Source: Nitrospinae bacterium RIFCSPLOWO2_12_39_16
Lineage (GTDB): Bacteria; Nitrospinota; Nitrospinia; UBA9942
Length of the DNA: 21,078 nucleotides
Direction of reading: 5' to 3'
NCBI GenBank assembly: GCA_001805005.1
Contig: MHDO01000133.1
Span: forward strand, 1-21,078
This document shows positions 6,961-13,700 of this stretch, in pieces; within the stretch, counting starts at the first letter, position 1, and each line of letters starts with the position of its first letter. The notes under the pieces were generated by a model. The model did no database searches and was not told the origin of the DNA. It saw only the letters and a program-made list of their open reading frames with translations. The translations under genes were made by a program, and so were the position numbers.

Positions 6961-7013
6961 GGATTCGTGGGTTCAGGGGCTGTTTTTCCTCTACCCCTTG
7001 ACCCCTTGAATCC
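6961..7013. repeat. Imperfect inverted repeat GGATTCrrGGGGTCA type
   Basis: GGATTCGTGGGTTCAGGGG (6961-6979) faces CCCCTTGACCCCTTGAATCC (6994-7013), whose complement GGATTCAAGGGGTCAAGGGG matches with few changes. The hairpin fills the 71 bases between the polyprenyl synthase stop and amrA. It has no U-tract long enough to be a convincing terminator for the minus strand. Confidence 0.5.
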
Positions 7014-7019
7014 TAATTT

Positions 7020-8015
7020 TTAGCTCTTTCTCTCTACTATATAATCCGCTACAGATATGAGGGTATTAAAGTATTGTTCGGCAGAAGAAGATTTTAAAGA
7101 GGCTATACTCTGTTTTGCATTCTCAATATAATCCCTTGCCCTCTTCATTGTGTAATCTATTGCACTATAGCTTTTCATGAGGTATATAACACGCTTCAGC
7201 TGCTCTCTGCTTATTTCAGGGGAATTCATAATCTCCCTTAATTCATCTTTCCTTCCTTCGTTAGCCTCTCTGTATAAATGTATAAGGGGTAATGTAACCT
7301 TCCCCTCAACGAGGTCGTTTCCAACAGGTTTTCCAAGAACCATTTCATTTGATGTGTAATCAAGGACATCGTCCACCAATTGAAATGCAATGCCGATATT
7401 CTTTCCAAATGAGATTAAGGCATCAACCTTCTCATTGGGGACACCGCCGAGTATGGCACCGATTCCACAGCATGCGGAGATAAGGGCGGCAGTCTTTCTA
7501 TTTATAGTATCTAAATATGTATCCTCAGTAGTATCAAGTGTATATTTATTAATAAGCTGTTTGATTTCGCCCTCTGCCACATTTTTTATTGCATCGGACA
7601 GTATAACCATTATCCTCTTGTCATTGTTCTCTGCCATGAGGGCAAATGACCTTGAAAAGAGATAGTCTCCAACCAGCACGCTTGCGTCATTCCCCCATTT
7701 TGCATTTGCAGAAGGGTTGCCTCTCCTTATATCTGACTCGTCAACTACATCATCATGAAGTAGAGTAGCGGCATGGATGAACTCAACCACGCATGAATAG
7801 ATTATGTGCCTACTGCTGCCATTATGGCTGCTATAACCGCACATCTTTGATGTGATTAGGACAAGGAGAGGTCTGAGCCTCTTACCGCCTCCATTGTATA
7901 GATAACTGCTTATAGTTGGTATAAGGGCAACATCGGAGTTGTAATTCTTTTTGATATACTCCTCTACCTTATTCAAGTCATCCTGCAGAAGGGTGATTAC
8001 ATCCTTAAAGCTCAT
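7020..8015 (-). CDS. trans-polyprenyl diphosphate synthase
   Basis: The 331-residue enzyme adds isopentenyl diphosphate units to an allylic primer. The first Asp-rich motif is LLHDDVVDESDIRRG (catalytic Asp at 88, 89 and 92) and the second is QLVDDVLDY (residues 212-220). The residues at positions -5 and -4 before the first Asp motif are Ala and Thr rather than aromatic, which in this family allows long-chain products, so a C35-C50 quinone side chain is more likely than farnesyl or geranylgeranyl. I start it at ATG 8015, where the family fold begins (MSFKDVITLL). The frame also allows GTG 8087, which adds 24 hydrophobic residues without family character. A TTGACA/TATCCT pair lies just upstream, so the transcript may have almost no leader. 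Confidence 0.88.
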   Translation of the reverse strand: MSFKDVITLLQDDLNKVEEYIKKNYNSDVALIPTISSYLYNGGGKRLRPLLVLITSKMCGYSSHNGSSRHIIYSCVVEFIHAATLLHDDVVDESDIRRGNPSANAKWGNDASVLVGDYLFSRSFALMAENNDKRIMVILSDAIKNVAEGEIKQLINKYTLDTTEDTYLDTINRKTAALISACCGIGAILGGVPNEKVDALISFGKNIGIAFQLVDDVLDYTSNEMVLGKPVGNDLVEGKVTLPLIHLYREANEGRKDELREIMNSPEISREQLKRVIYLMKSYSAIDYTMKRARDYIENAKQSIASLKSSSAEQYFNTLISVADYIVERKS

Positions 8016-8021
8016 AACGGA

Positions 8022-8051
8022 AGGATAAATTAGGTATGAGTTCTTTGTCAA
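8022..8051 (-). promoter_or_regulatory. Candidate promoter for the polyprenyl synthase gene
   Basis: On the minus strand TTGACA (8051-8046) is followed after 18 bases by TATCCT (8027-8022). The -10 ends six bases before ATG 8015, so transcription would begin at or near the start codon. Confidence 0.35.
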
Positions 8052-8130
8052 GGGAATTTCTTGTTTTGGAAGAAGGAACAAATACACTGCATAAGAGTCA
8101 GTAAGAGGGACAATAAATATCAGAGTGTAG

Positions 8131-8772
8131 CTAATAGACCCATGTTGATTGTGGCACTACATGGTCTATTCTAAATTTGTAATTATAATCAATTATATTT
8201 CCGTCAATCTCTATCGGCATTGAGATTGAAAATATCTTTCCCTTGTTTTTAATTGCTTCTTCGTCAGTCTGATTGAATAATGGACGGACATACCATGTCC
8301 ATTCTTCCATAAACTCTATATTTTCTATGGGAACGATTAAATCATTTAATTCTGTCTTTGCCTGAATCTCCTGAACAGGCTGTTTACCCATTTTATCTGT
8401 AAATATATTTTTAAAGCCTGTTATTCTCTGCAAGACTCCATTTGTATCTACAAAGGAAAACCTCTCCCATAAAATCTTTAATTGTCCATCCGTTTTATTT
8501 TTAAGTCTAAAGTATATCTTCTTTTCTTTGAATGTAAATTTTATTGATAGTCTGTCATCCTCAAATTCTTTGTCATAACTTGGCGGCTGTTTTATCCCAT
8601 TTTTGATGACCTCTGGTTCCACGAGGGTGTATATGTTGTAGTATCTGTATGGACTCCTCTCGGCACAACCGACCAAAGACAGTAAACAGTAAGCAGTAAA
8701 GAGTAAGCAGTAAATATACTGCCTACTGCCTACTGCATACTGCTTACTGTTATCTATAAATCTCTTTTGCAT
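8131..8772 (-). CDS. Unknown lipoprotein with repeat-encoded signal peptide
   Basis: The 213-residue protein is not recognised. It has a short N-terminus, a hydrophobic stretch at about residues 20-35 and a lipobox ending LSLVGC with the lipidated Cys at 36, so it should be anchored in a membrane by lipid. The mature part is a soluble, beta-rich domain with charged segments (DRLSIKFTFKEKKIYFRLKN) and aromatic clusters (EEWTWYVRPLF). Residues 8-31 are encoded by a palindromic AGTAAGC/TACTGCC repeat. The ATG lies inside the end of the upstream gene (23-base overlap), so the two are probably co-transcribed. Confidence 0.65.
   Translation of the reverse strand: MQKRFIDNSKQYAVGSRQYIYCLLFTAYCLLSLVGCAERSPYRYYNIYTLVEPEVIKNGIKQPPSYDKEFEDDRLSIKFTFKEKKIYFRLKNKTDGQLKILWERFSFVDTNGVLQRITGFKNIFTDKMGKQPVQEIQAKTELNDLIVPIENIEFMEEWTWYVRPLFNQTDEEAIKNKGKIFSISMPIEIDGNIIDYNYKFRIDHVVPQSTWVY
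8680..8750. repeat. CAGTAAGCAGTA / TACTGCCTACTG palindromic repeat inside a gene
   Basis: The left half has CAGTAAACAGTAAGCAGTA and relatives, and the right half has ACTGCCTACTGCCTACTGC and relatives. The complement of the right half reads AACAGTAAGCAGTATGCAGT and matches the left half closely. The repeat lies wholly inside the lipoprotein gene and encodes its residues 8-31. Confidence 0.65.
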
Positions 8773-9373
8773 CTATTCCCCTTGCCCTTTCCCATTTTAA
8801 GTTCATATACGAGAGTTTGAGAATAAAATCAGAAATATCGGAATTATTATTTTTTTTCATCTTCTTTAATTCATCGCTTATAAATTTGCCTGCCTTTTTG
8901 GGGTGGAAGCAGAAGGCATTAGAAAAAAAGTATTTTCCTTTAAAGGGTAACACCTTTGCCTCCAGTATATCTCCTTTTCTGAAATTATAATTACTGTTGT
9001 CTTCGCTGACAAGATAATTTTCCATGCTGAAGAGGTCTTTTATCTTAAGAAATTCCTTCTTCTGTCCCTTTATTTCAAACACACTGTGAATGGTATTTAC
9101 AAACCCGCTGAAGAATTCCCTCTCATCATCTTTAATGGAAGCGGTATATTCATCTAAATATATTTTAAGTGGTGTCTTGTTTTTTGTTTTTAGCGGGTGA
9201 GCTAATATATACCATTCAAGAAAAGAGGTCATCCTCATCTCAAAAGACTTATCATCTTCAAATACCTCTCCTGCTATCTTTATATACTCCACCCTCGCCT
9301 TTTTTACTTCTTCAAGATATGTTTCAGAGGTCATTACATTAACCAGTTTATTAAAATATTCTTGGTGTATCAT
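8750..9373 (-). CDS. Unknown cytoplasmic protein
   Basis: I do not recognise this 207-residue protein. It has no signal peptide or membrane segment, is Lys- and Glu-rich, and looks mixed alpha/beta. Its visible features are LEWYILAHPL (about residues 51-60), a FSGFVNTIHSVF segment, and an ILEAKVLPFKGKYFFS strand-rich region. It begins 15 bases after the carA stop and overlaps the lipoprotein gene, so it may ride on the pyr operon transcript. There is no clear ribosome binding site before ATG 9373. A second in-frame ATG at residue 14 is possible. Confidence 0.6.
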   Translation of the reverse strand: MIHQEYFNKLVNVMTSETYLEEVKKARVEYIKIAGEVFEDDKSFEMRMTSFLEWYILAHPLKTKNKTPLKIYLDEYTASIKDDEREFFSGFVNTIHSVFEIKGQKKEFLKIKDLFSMENYLVSEDNSNYNFRKGDILEAKVLPFKGKYFFSNAFCFHPKKAGKFISDELKKMKKNNNSDISDFILKLSYMNLKWERARGIDAKEIYR

Positions 9374-9388
9374 GGTTTGGCAATCTCA

Positions 9389-10510
9389 CTATCCTTTCAT
9401 ATATTCCACAAATCTGCTGAATAGATACCTTGAGTCATGAGGTCCAGGTGATGCCTCAGGGTGATACTGGACTGAGAATATTGGCAGGTTTTTATGTTTT
9501 ACTCCTTCTACAGTTTTATCATTTAGATTTATATGGGTTAGTTCAAGTTCAGATGGTAATGAATCGGCATCTACTGTAAAACCATGATTTTGAGCTGTAA
9601 TCTCTACCTTTCTGGTAGTTAAATCCATAACAGGGTGATTACCGCCTCTGTGTCCAAATTTTAATTTATAGGTCTTTGCACCAAATGATAGGCATAATAT
9701 CTGATGACCGAGACATATTCCAAATATAGGTTTTTTACCGATAAGCCCTCTTATATTTTCTGCCATATATGGGACAGCGTCAGGGTCTCCGGGACCGTTT
9801 GATAAAAATATACCGTCAGGATTTATTGATAGAACTTTGTCAGGACTTGTGAATGCAGGGACAACAGTCACATCACAGCCTGCATCTACCAATTGTCTTA
9901 GTATATTTTGCTTTATACCACAATCGTATGCAACAACCTTGAATCTTTTCTCATTTGAAATTTGAAATTTGAAATTTGAAATTTCCGGGTCCCATCCCCC
10001 TTCTGTCCAGTGGTATTTCTCATGGCAGGTAACCTCTTTAACCAAATCTCTTCCAATCATCGTAGGAGATTCTTTTGCCTTCTTAACAAGACTTTCTGGA
10101 TTAAAGTCAATGGTTGAAATTATCCCCTGTTGTGCCCCCTTATCCCTTATATGTTTTGTAAGCGCCCTCGTATCAATTTCCTGAATGCCGACAATATTAT
10201 AATCTTTAAGATATTCATCAAGACTTTTCTGTGCCCGCCAGTTGCTGTGAATCTTACTTCCCTCCTTAATAATAAACCCGGCAGCCTGCGGCTTTACAGA
10301 TTCCACATCTTCCTCATTTATTCCATAATTTCCTATCAGAGGGTATGTCATTGTAACAATCTGTCCCTTGTAAGAAGGGTCTGTAAGTATCTCCTGATAC
10401 CCAATCATGCTTGTATTAAATACAACCTCTCCTACGGCCTCACCCTCTGCACTGAAGGATTCCCCCTCAAATATTGTTCCATCTGATAGAGCCAGTATTG
10501 CATTAGCCAT
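9389..10510 (-). CDS. carA: Carbamoyl-phosphate synthase, small (glutaminase) subunit
   Basis: The 373-residue protein hydrolyses glutamine and passes ammonia to the large subunit for carbamoyl phosphate, the first step of pyrimidine and arginine synthesis. The N-terminal domain (ALSDGTIFEGES, GYQEILTDPSYKGQIVTMTYP) is followed by a class-I glutamine amidotransferase domain. The nucleophile Cys is in PIFGICLGHQIL and the His-Glu pair is in VQYHPEASPGPHDSRYLF. Residues 176-186 in the linker between the two domains come from a 32-base array of ATTTGAA units, an insertion I do not expect in the family. The gene is fourth in the pyr operon, 148 bases after pyrC. No carB follows. Confidence 0.95.
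   Translation of the reverse strand: MANAILALSDGTIFEGESFSAEGEAVGEVVFNTSMIGYQEILTDPSYKGQIVTMTYPLIGNYGINEEDVESVKPQAAGFIIKEGSKIHSNWRAQKSLDEYLKDYNIVGIQEIDTRALTKHIRDKGAQQGIISTIDFNPESLVKKAKESPTMIGRDLVKEVTCHEKYHWTEGGWDPEISNFKFQISNEKRFKVVAYDCGIKQNILRQLVDAGCDVTVVPAFTSPDKVLSINPDGIFLSNGPGDPDAVPYMAENIRGLIGKKPIFGICLGHQILCLSFGAKTYKLKFGHRGGNHPVMDLTTRKVEITAQNHGFTVDADSLPSELELTHINLNDKTVEGVKHKNLPIFSVQYHPEASPGPHDSRYLFSRFVEYMKG
9953..9984. repeat. In-gene tandem array of ATTTGAA (4 units plus ATTT) in carA
   Basis: Four exact copies of the 7-base unit ATTTGAA and a partial ATTT make 32 bases. The array encodes the SNFKFQISN segment of CarA, in the linker before the amidotransferase domain. It has the same length and period as the pyrC array at 11812-11843. 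Confidence 0.8.
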
Positions 10511-10658
10511 AATTTCAAAATATCAGATGTTGGAATAAATATCAATTATTTTGTATGACAGAGGGGTTTTTTAAAGAGCCTATGCAAATTGTGTAGGACT
10601 CGCCTCAAATGAAATTATCTCAAAATACGAGATGAAAAGAAGAGGGGAAAACTGAAGG

Positions 10659-11975
10659 TTAGTGAGCTTCAAAGTTAAAAGTGTTTCCGTTTATTATTAC
10701 TGTATTTACCAAACCCTTTACTCTTAATCCGTGAAATGGAGAATTTTCCCCCTTTGACTTAAATTTTTTTACATCAATTTGCCATTCTTTATCAAGATTT
10801 ATAATAGCAATATCTGCATCTGCACCAACTGAAAGTGTCCCTTTGTTTAAATTTAAAATTCTGGCAGGGTTTACAGTTAGTTTTGCAATCGCTTCATCAA
10901 GTGAGATTATACCGTCTTCAACAAGTTTCAGTGTCAGAGGCAGTGATGTCTCAAGCCCAACGATGCCGAATGGTGACTTATCAAACTCAACATCTTTCTC
11001 TGATGTCTCATGGGGTGCGTGGTCTGTGGCTATAACATCGATTGTCCCATTTTTCAATCCTTCCCTTATTGCCTTTAAATCGTCCTCACTTCTTAAAGGA
11101 GGGTTCATTTTTGCATTTGTATTGTAACCATCTACCATTTTTTCTGTAAGAGTAAAATAATGAGGTGCTGTTTCGCATGTAACTTTTACACCTCTATTTT
11201 TTGCATCCCTTATTAAATTTACTGCACCTCTTGTGCTTACATGGGCAATATGAAGTCTTGCACCTGTCAATTCTGACAGGGCAATATCCCTTGCAGTCAT
11301 TACATCCTCTGCAGCATTTGGTATCCCTTTGAGTCCCAATTCTGTAGAGACAAATCCTTCATTCATTACACCCCCCTCGGAAAGGTGTAAATCCTCACAG
11401 TGAGATATTACAGGGATATCAAACATTGATGCATACTCCATTCCCCTCCTCATCAATTCACTGTTCATCACAGGTTTTCCATCATCAGTTATAGCAACGA
11501 CACCTGCTGACTTTAATTCTCCAATCTCTGATAGCTCCTCACCTTTAAGCCCCTTTGAGATAGCACCAACAGGATATACATTTACAACACCCTCTTTTCT
11601 TGTCTTGTCCAATATAAAATCTGTAACTGACTGGTTATCATTCACAGGTTTTGTATTCGGCATACATGCGATTGATGTAAAACCGCCTGCCAGAGCCGCC
11701 TCAGTCCCTGTCTTTATAGTCTCCTTGTACTCATAACCCGGTTCTCTTAGGTGGACATGCATATCAATAAGCCCGGGGACTACAATCTTACCAGAGGCAT
11801 CTATGATTTCAATTTCGGATTTCGGATTTTGGATTTCGGATTTGTTAATAGAGAGTAAGTTCCCTATCTCAATTATTTTTCCATTTTCAATGAGGATATC
11901 AAGTACAGTATCAATCTTATTTGCAGGGTCAATAACCCTGCCATTTTTAATAAGTATTTTGGAATTTTTAATCAT
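10659..11975 (-). CDS. pyrC: Dihydroorotase
   Basis: The 438-residue amidohydrolase closes carbamoyl-aspartate to dihydroorotate. The metal-binding DMHVHLREPG (residues 71-80) and the later HVST, SHCED and ATDHAPHE motifs place it in the class-I bacterial dihydroorotases. Length is typical. Residues 45-55 (KSEIQNPKSEI) are encoded by a 32-base array of 7-base units just before the conserved IIDASGKIVVPGLID segment and look like an insertion. The ATG overlaps the pyrB stop by 4 bases (ATGA), so the two are translationally coupled. It lies third in the pyrR-pyrB-pyrC-carA order. Confidence 0.95.
   Translation of the reverse strand: MIKNSKILIKNGRVIDPANKIDTVLDILIENGKIIEIGNLLSINKSEIQNPKSEIEIIDASGKIVVPGLIDMHVHLREPGYEYKETIKTGTEAALAGGFTSIACMPNTKPVNDNQSVTDFILDKTRKEGVVNVYPVGAISKGLKGEELSEIGELKSAGVVAITDDGKPVMNSELMRRGMEYASMFDIPVISHCEDLHLSEGGVMNEGFVSTELGLKGIPNAAEDVMTARDIALSELTGARLHIAHVSTRGAVNLIRDAKNRGVKVTCETAPHYFTLTEKMVDGYNTNAKMNPPLRSEDDLKAIREGLKNGTIDVIATDHAPHETSEKDVEFDKSPFGIVGLETSLPLTLKLVEDGIISLDEAIAKLTVNPARILNLNKGTLSVGADADIAIINLDKEWQIDVKKFKSKGENSPFHGLRVKGLVNTVIINGNTFNFEAH
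11812..11843. repeat. In-gene tandem array of ATTTCGG (4 units plus ATTT) in pyrC
   Basis: The units are ATTTCGG, ATTTCGG, ATTTTGG and ATTTCGG, followed by a partial ATTT, making 32 bases. A further degenerate unit (ATTTCA) lies just before it at 11806-11811. The array encodes residues 45-55 of PyrC. Confidence 0.8.
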
Positions 11976-12898
11976 GCCCCACCTGTCAAAAGATGAAGGA
12001 CAGCCATTCTTACTGCCACGCCGTTTGTCACCTGATCAAGTATGAGTGAGTATTGTCCATCAGCCACATCAGCAGAAATTTCTACACCCCTATTCATAGG
12101 TCCGGGGTGCATTATAATTACATCTTCCTTTGCATTCTTTAATTTTTCAGTATTGAGTCCAAACAGTCTTGAATATTCCCTGATTGAAGGGAATAACCCT
12201 TTTTCCTGTCTTTCAAGTTGAATCCTTAACATTATAATTACATCTGCCCCTTCTATTGCCTTCACAACATCATTTACTACCTTAACCCCTATTTTCTCAA
12301 TATCTACAGGTATTAGTGTTGAAGGTCCTGAAACAGTTACATCCATTCCCATTTTATTCATAGCATATATATTTGACCTTGCAACACGGCTATGGGCTAT
12401 ATCACCGATTATACTGACCTTTAATCCTTTCAGTTCTTTCTTTTTCTCTCTGATTGTAAATAAATCAAGGAGTGCCTGTGTGGGATGCTCATGTGCCCCG
12501 TCTCCTGCATTTATGACAGGGCATCTTAAGATTTTTGCGATATATTCAGATGCCCCGGAGGATGAATGCCTTATAACCACTGCATCTGGATTCATTGCCT
12601 CAAGATTTTTTGCAGTATCCCTTAAAGTCTCCCCTTTAGCCACACTGCTTGTAGAGACAGAGATATTTACTACATCAGCACTTAATCTTTTTCCAGCAAT
12701 CTCAAAGGATGTTCGTGTGCGGGTGCTTGACTCGTAAAAGAGGTTTATTATAGTCTTTCCCCTTAAGGCAGGGACCTTTTTAATATCCCGCGATGAAATC
12801 TCCTTCATAGACTCGGCAGTATTAAGAATAAGGAGTATCTCCTCAGGCGATAAATCTTTAGTTCCCAGCAAGTCTTTACTCTTTAATTTATTTATCAT
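11972..12898 (-). CDS. pyrB: Aspartate carbamoyltransferase, catalytic subunit
   Basis: The 308-residue enzyme condenses carbamoyl phosphate with aspartate. The carbamoyl-phosphate loop STRTRTSFE is at residues 58-66, HPTQALLDLFTI lies mid-chain, and the aspartate-domain motifs (MLRIQLERQ and HPGPMNRGVEI) follow. Length is that of a free catalytic chain. No pyrI regulatory chain is nearby, consistent with control through PyrR. It sits between pyrR (23-base gap) and pyrC (4-base overlap). The upstream gap and the end of pyrR carry an AGTGATTAGTGACCAGTAAA-like repeat. Confidence 0.95.
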   Translation of the reverse strand: MINKLKSKDLLGTKDLSPEEILLILNTAESMKEISSRDIKKVPALRGKTIINLFYESSTRTRTSFEIAGKRLSADVVNISVSTSSVAKGETLRDTAKNLEAMNPDAVVIRHSSSGASEYIAKILRCPVINAGDGAHEHPTQALLDLFTIREKKKELKGLKVSIIGDIAHSRVARSNIYAMNKMGMDVTVSGPSTLIPVDIEKIGVKVVNDVVKAIEGADVIIMLRIQLERQEKGLFPSIREYSRLFGLNTEKLKNAKEDVIIMHPGPMNRGVEISADVADGQYSLILDQVTNGVAVRMAVLHLLTGGA

Positions 12899-12945
12899 CT
12901 CAAATTTAATCTATTCACTATTTACTGGTCACTAATCACTGTTAC
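12899..12945. repeat. AGTGATTAGTGACCAGTAAA-type repeat at the pyrR-pyrB junction
   Basis: On the minus strand AACAGTGATTAGTGACCAG is followed by TAAATAGTGAATAGA, a run of short AGTGA/AGTAAA units. It covers the last codons of pyrR and nearly all of the gap before pyrB. I recall similar AGTGAATAGTGA repeats from other genomes, but cannot check. Confidence 0.35.
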
Positions 12946-13455
12946 TTTATCTACTCCATCCTCTTCTTTCAGCATAACCTTTACTGACTCATCATGGGAT
13001 GTAGGGATATTCTTTCCGACAAAATCTGCCCTTATTGGCAGTTCTCTATGTCCCCTGTCTATAAGGACTGCCAATTGTATATTTGCAGGTCTCCCAAAAT
13101 CTATTAGCCCGTCAATGGCTGCCCTGATGCTTCTCCCTGTATAAAGGACATCGTCAACAAGTATTACTTTTTTATCCGTTATAGAAAATGGTATCTCTGT
13201 CTTTTTTACTATGTGTTTTGATGGACTTGACTTTATATCATCCCTGTAAAGAGTTATATCAATAATCCCGACAGGGATTGCCTCTCCTTCAATCTCTTTA
13301 ATCTTTGCTGCCAGCCTATCGGCAATAAATACTCCTCTCGTTCTTATGCCAACAATTACGAGGTCATGGGCACCTTTATTTTTTTCCAGAACCTCATGTG
13401 CAATTCTGGTAATAGCCCTGTTTACCTCATCAGCATTCATTACTCTTGTATTCAT
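12922..13455 (-). CDS. pyrR: PyrR: pyr operon RNA-binding attenuator and uracil phosphoribosyltransferase
   Basis: The 177-residue protein has the phosphoribosyltransferase signature VILVDDVLYTGRS at about residues 97-109, IVGIRTRGVFIADRLA near residue 34, and the DITLYRDD segment typical of PyrR. In this family UMP-bound PyrR binds a hairpin in pyr leader RNA and favours termination; many members also convert uracil to UMP. Its own leader carries such a hairpin and a terminator, so it is autoregulated. ATG 13455 is the first in-frame start after a stop. The nearest AGGAGG is 20 bases upstream, inside the terminator stem, which is too far for a normal ribosome binding site. The last codons (VISDQ) run into a repeat. 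Confidence 0.93.
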   Translation of the reverse strand: MNTRVMNADEVNRAITRIAHEVLEKNKGAHDLVIVGIRTRGVFIADRLAAKIKEIEGEAIPVGIIDITLYRDDIKSSPSKHIVKKTEIPFSITDKKVILVDDVLYTGRSIRAAIDGLIDFGRPANIQLAVLIDRGHRELPIRADFVGKNIPTSHDESVKVMLKEEDGVDKVTVISDQ

Positions 13456-13467
13456 AAAGAATTAAGC

Positions 13468-13505
13468 AAAAAAAAACCTCCTGCCATTAAATGGCGAGGA
13501 GGTTT
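13468..13505 (-). terminator. Rho-independent terminator in the pyr leader
   Basis: On the minus strand AAACCTCCTCGCCATT pairs with AATGGCAGGAGGTTT, giving a 15-base-pair stem with one bulged C, followed by a run of nine U. It lies 12 bases before the pyrR ATG and 39 bases after the PyrR-binding hairpin, as expected for transcription attenuation. Confidence 0.85.
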
Positions 13506-13544
13506 CTAAATGTTCTATTTTTTTGATTATAGTTCATTTCTTCC

Positions 13545-13575
13545 CTTTTTAGTCTCACGGGACTATTTTAAAAAG
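13545..13575 (-). promoter_or_regulatory. PyrR-binding leader hairpin (anti-antiterminator)
   Basis: On the minus strand the core AGTCCCGTGAGACT fits the PyrR recognition pattern ARUC-CNGNGA-GGYU, with a U-A pair where U-G is usual. The stem is AGUC/GACU and the hexaloop CCGUGA. A lower stem CTTTTT/AAAAAG and an AAAAU bulge on the 5' side complete the expected shape. It begins near the likely transcription start. Confidence 0.82.
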
Positions 13576-13581
13576 TTTTAT

Positions 13582-13612
13582 ATATAAGAACATATAAGTT
13601 GAGTAATGTCAA
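13582..13612 (-). promoter_or_regulatory. Candidate pyr operon promoter
   Basis: TTGACA (13612-13607) is followed after 19 bases by TTATAT (13587-13582). Alternative -10 registers with 17-18 base spacing (TCTTAT, CTTATA) are weaker. The implied start lies at about 13575, just before the PyrR hairpin. Confidence 0.55.
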
Positions 13613-13616
13613 GGAA

Positions 13617-13651
13617 TTTAGTATATAATTTAGTATATTTTTTTAGTATAT
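13617..13651. repeat. Three TTTAGTATAT direct repeats in the pyrR-transporter divergent region
   Basis: Exact copies of TTTAGTATAT lie at 13617-13626, 13629-13638 and 13642-13651, spaced 12 and 13 bases apart. They are upstream of the pyr -35 box and 50 bases from the transporter start codon, a position suited to a regulator binding site. Confidence 0.5.
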
Positions 13652-13700
13652 TCAAAAACCAGATTTTCAAAAGCCATAAGAAGGACTGTTTTAATGAATT

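Noticed and set aside
8016..8087. GTG 8087 as start of the polyprenyl synthase
   Set aside because: The added residues have no family character, and ATG 8015 fits both homologue length and the promoter position.
9953..9984. Short tandem array as a CRISPR array
   Set aside because: Units are 7 bases with no spacers and lie inside carA.
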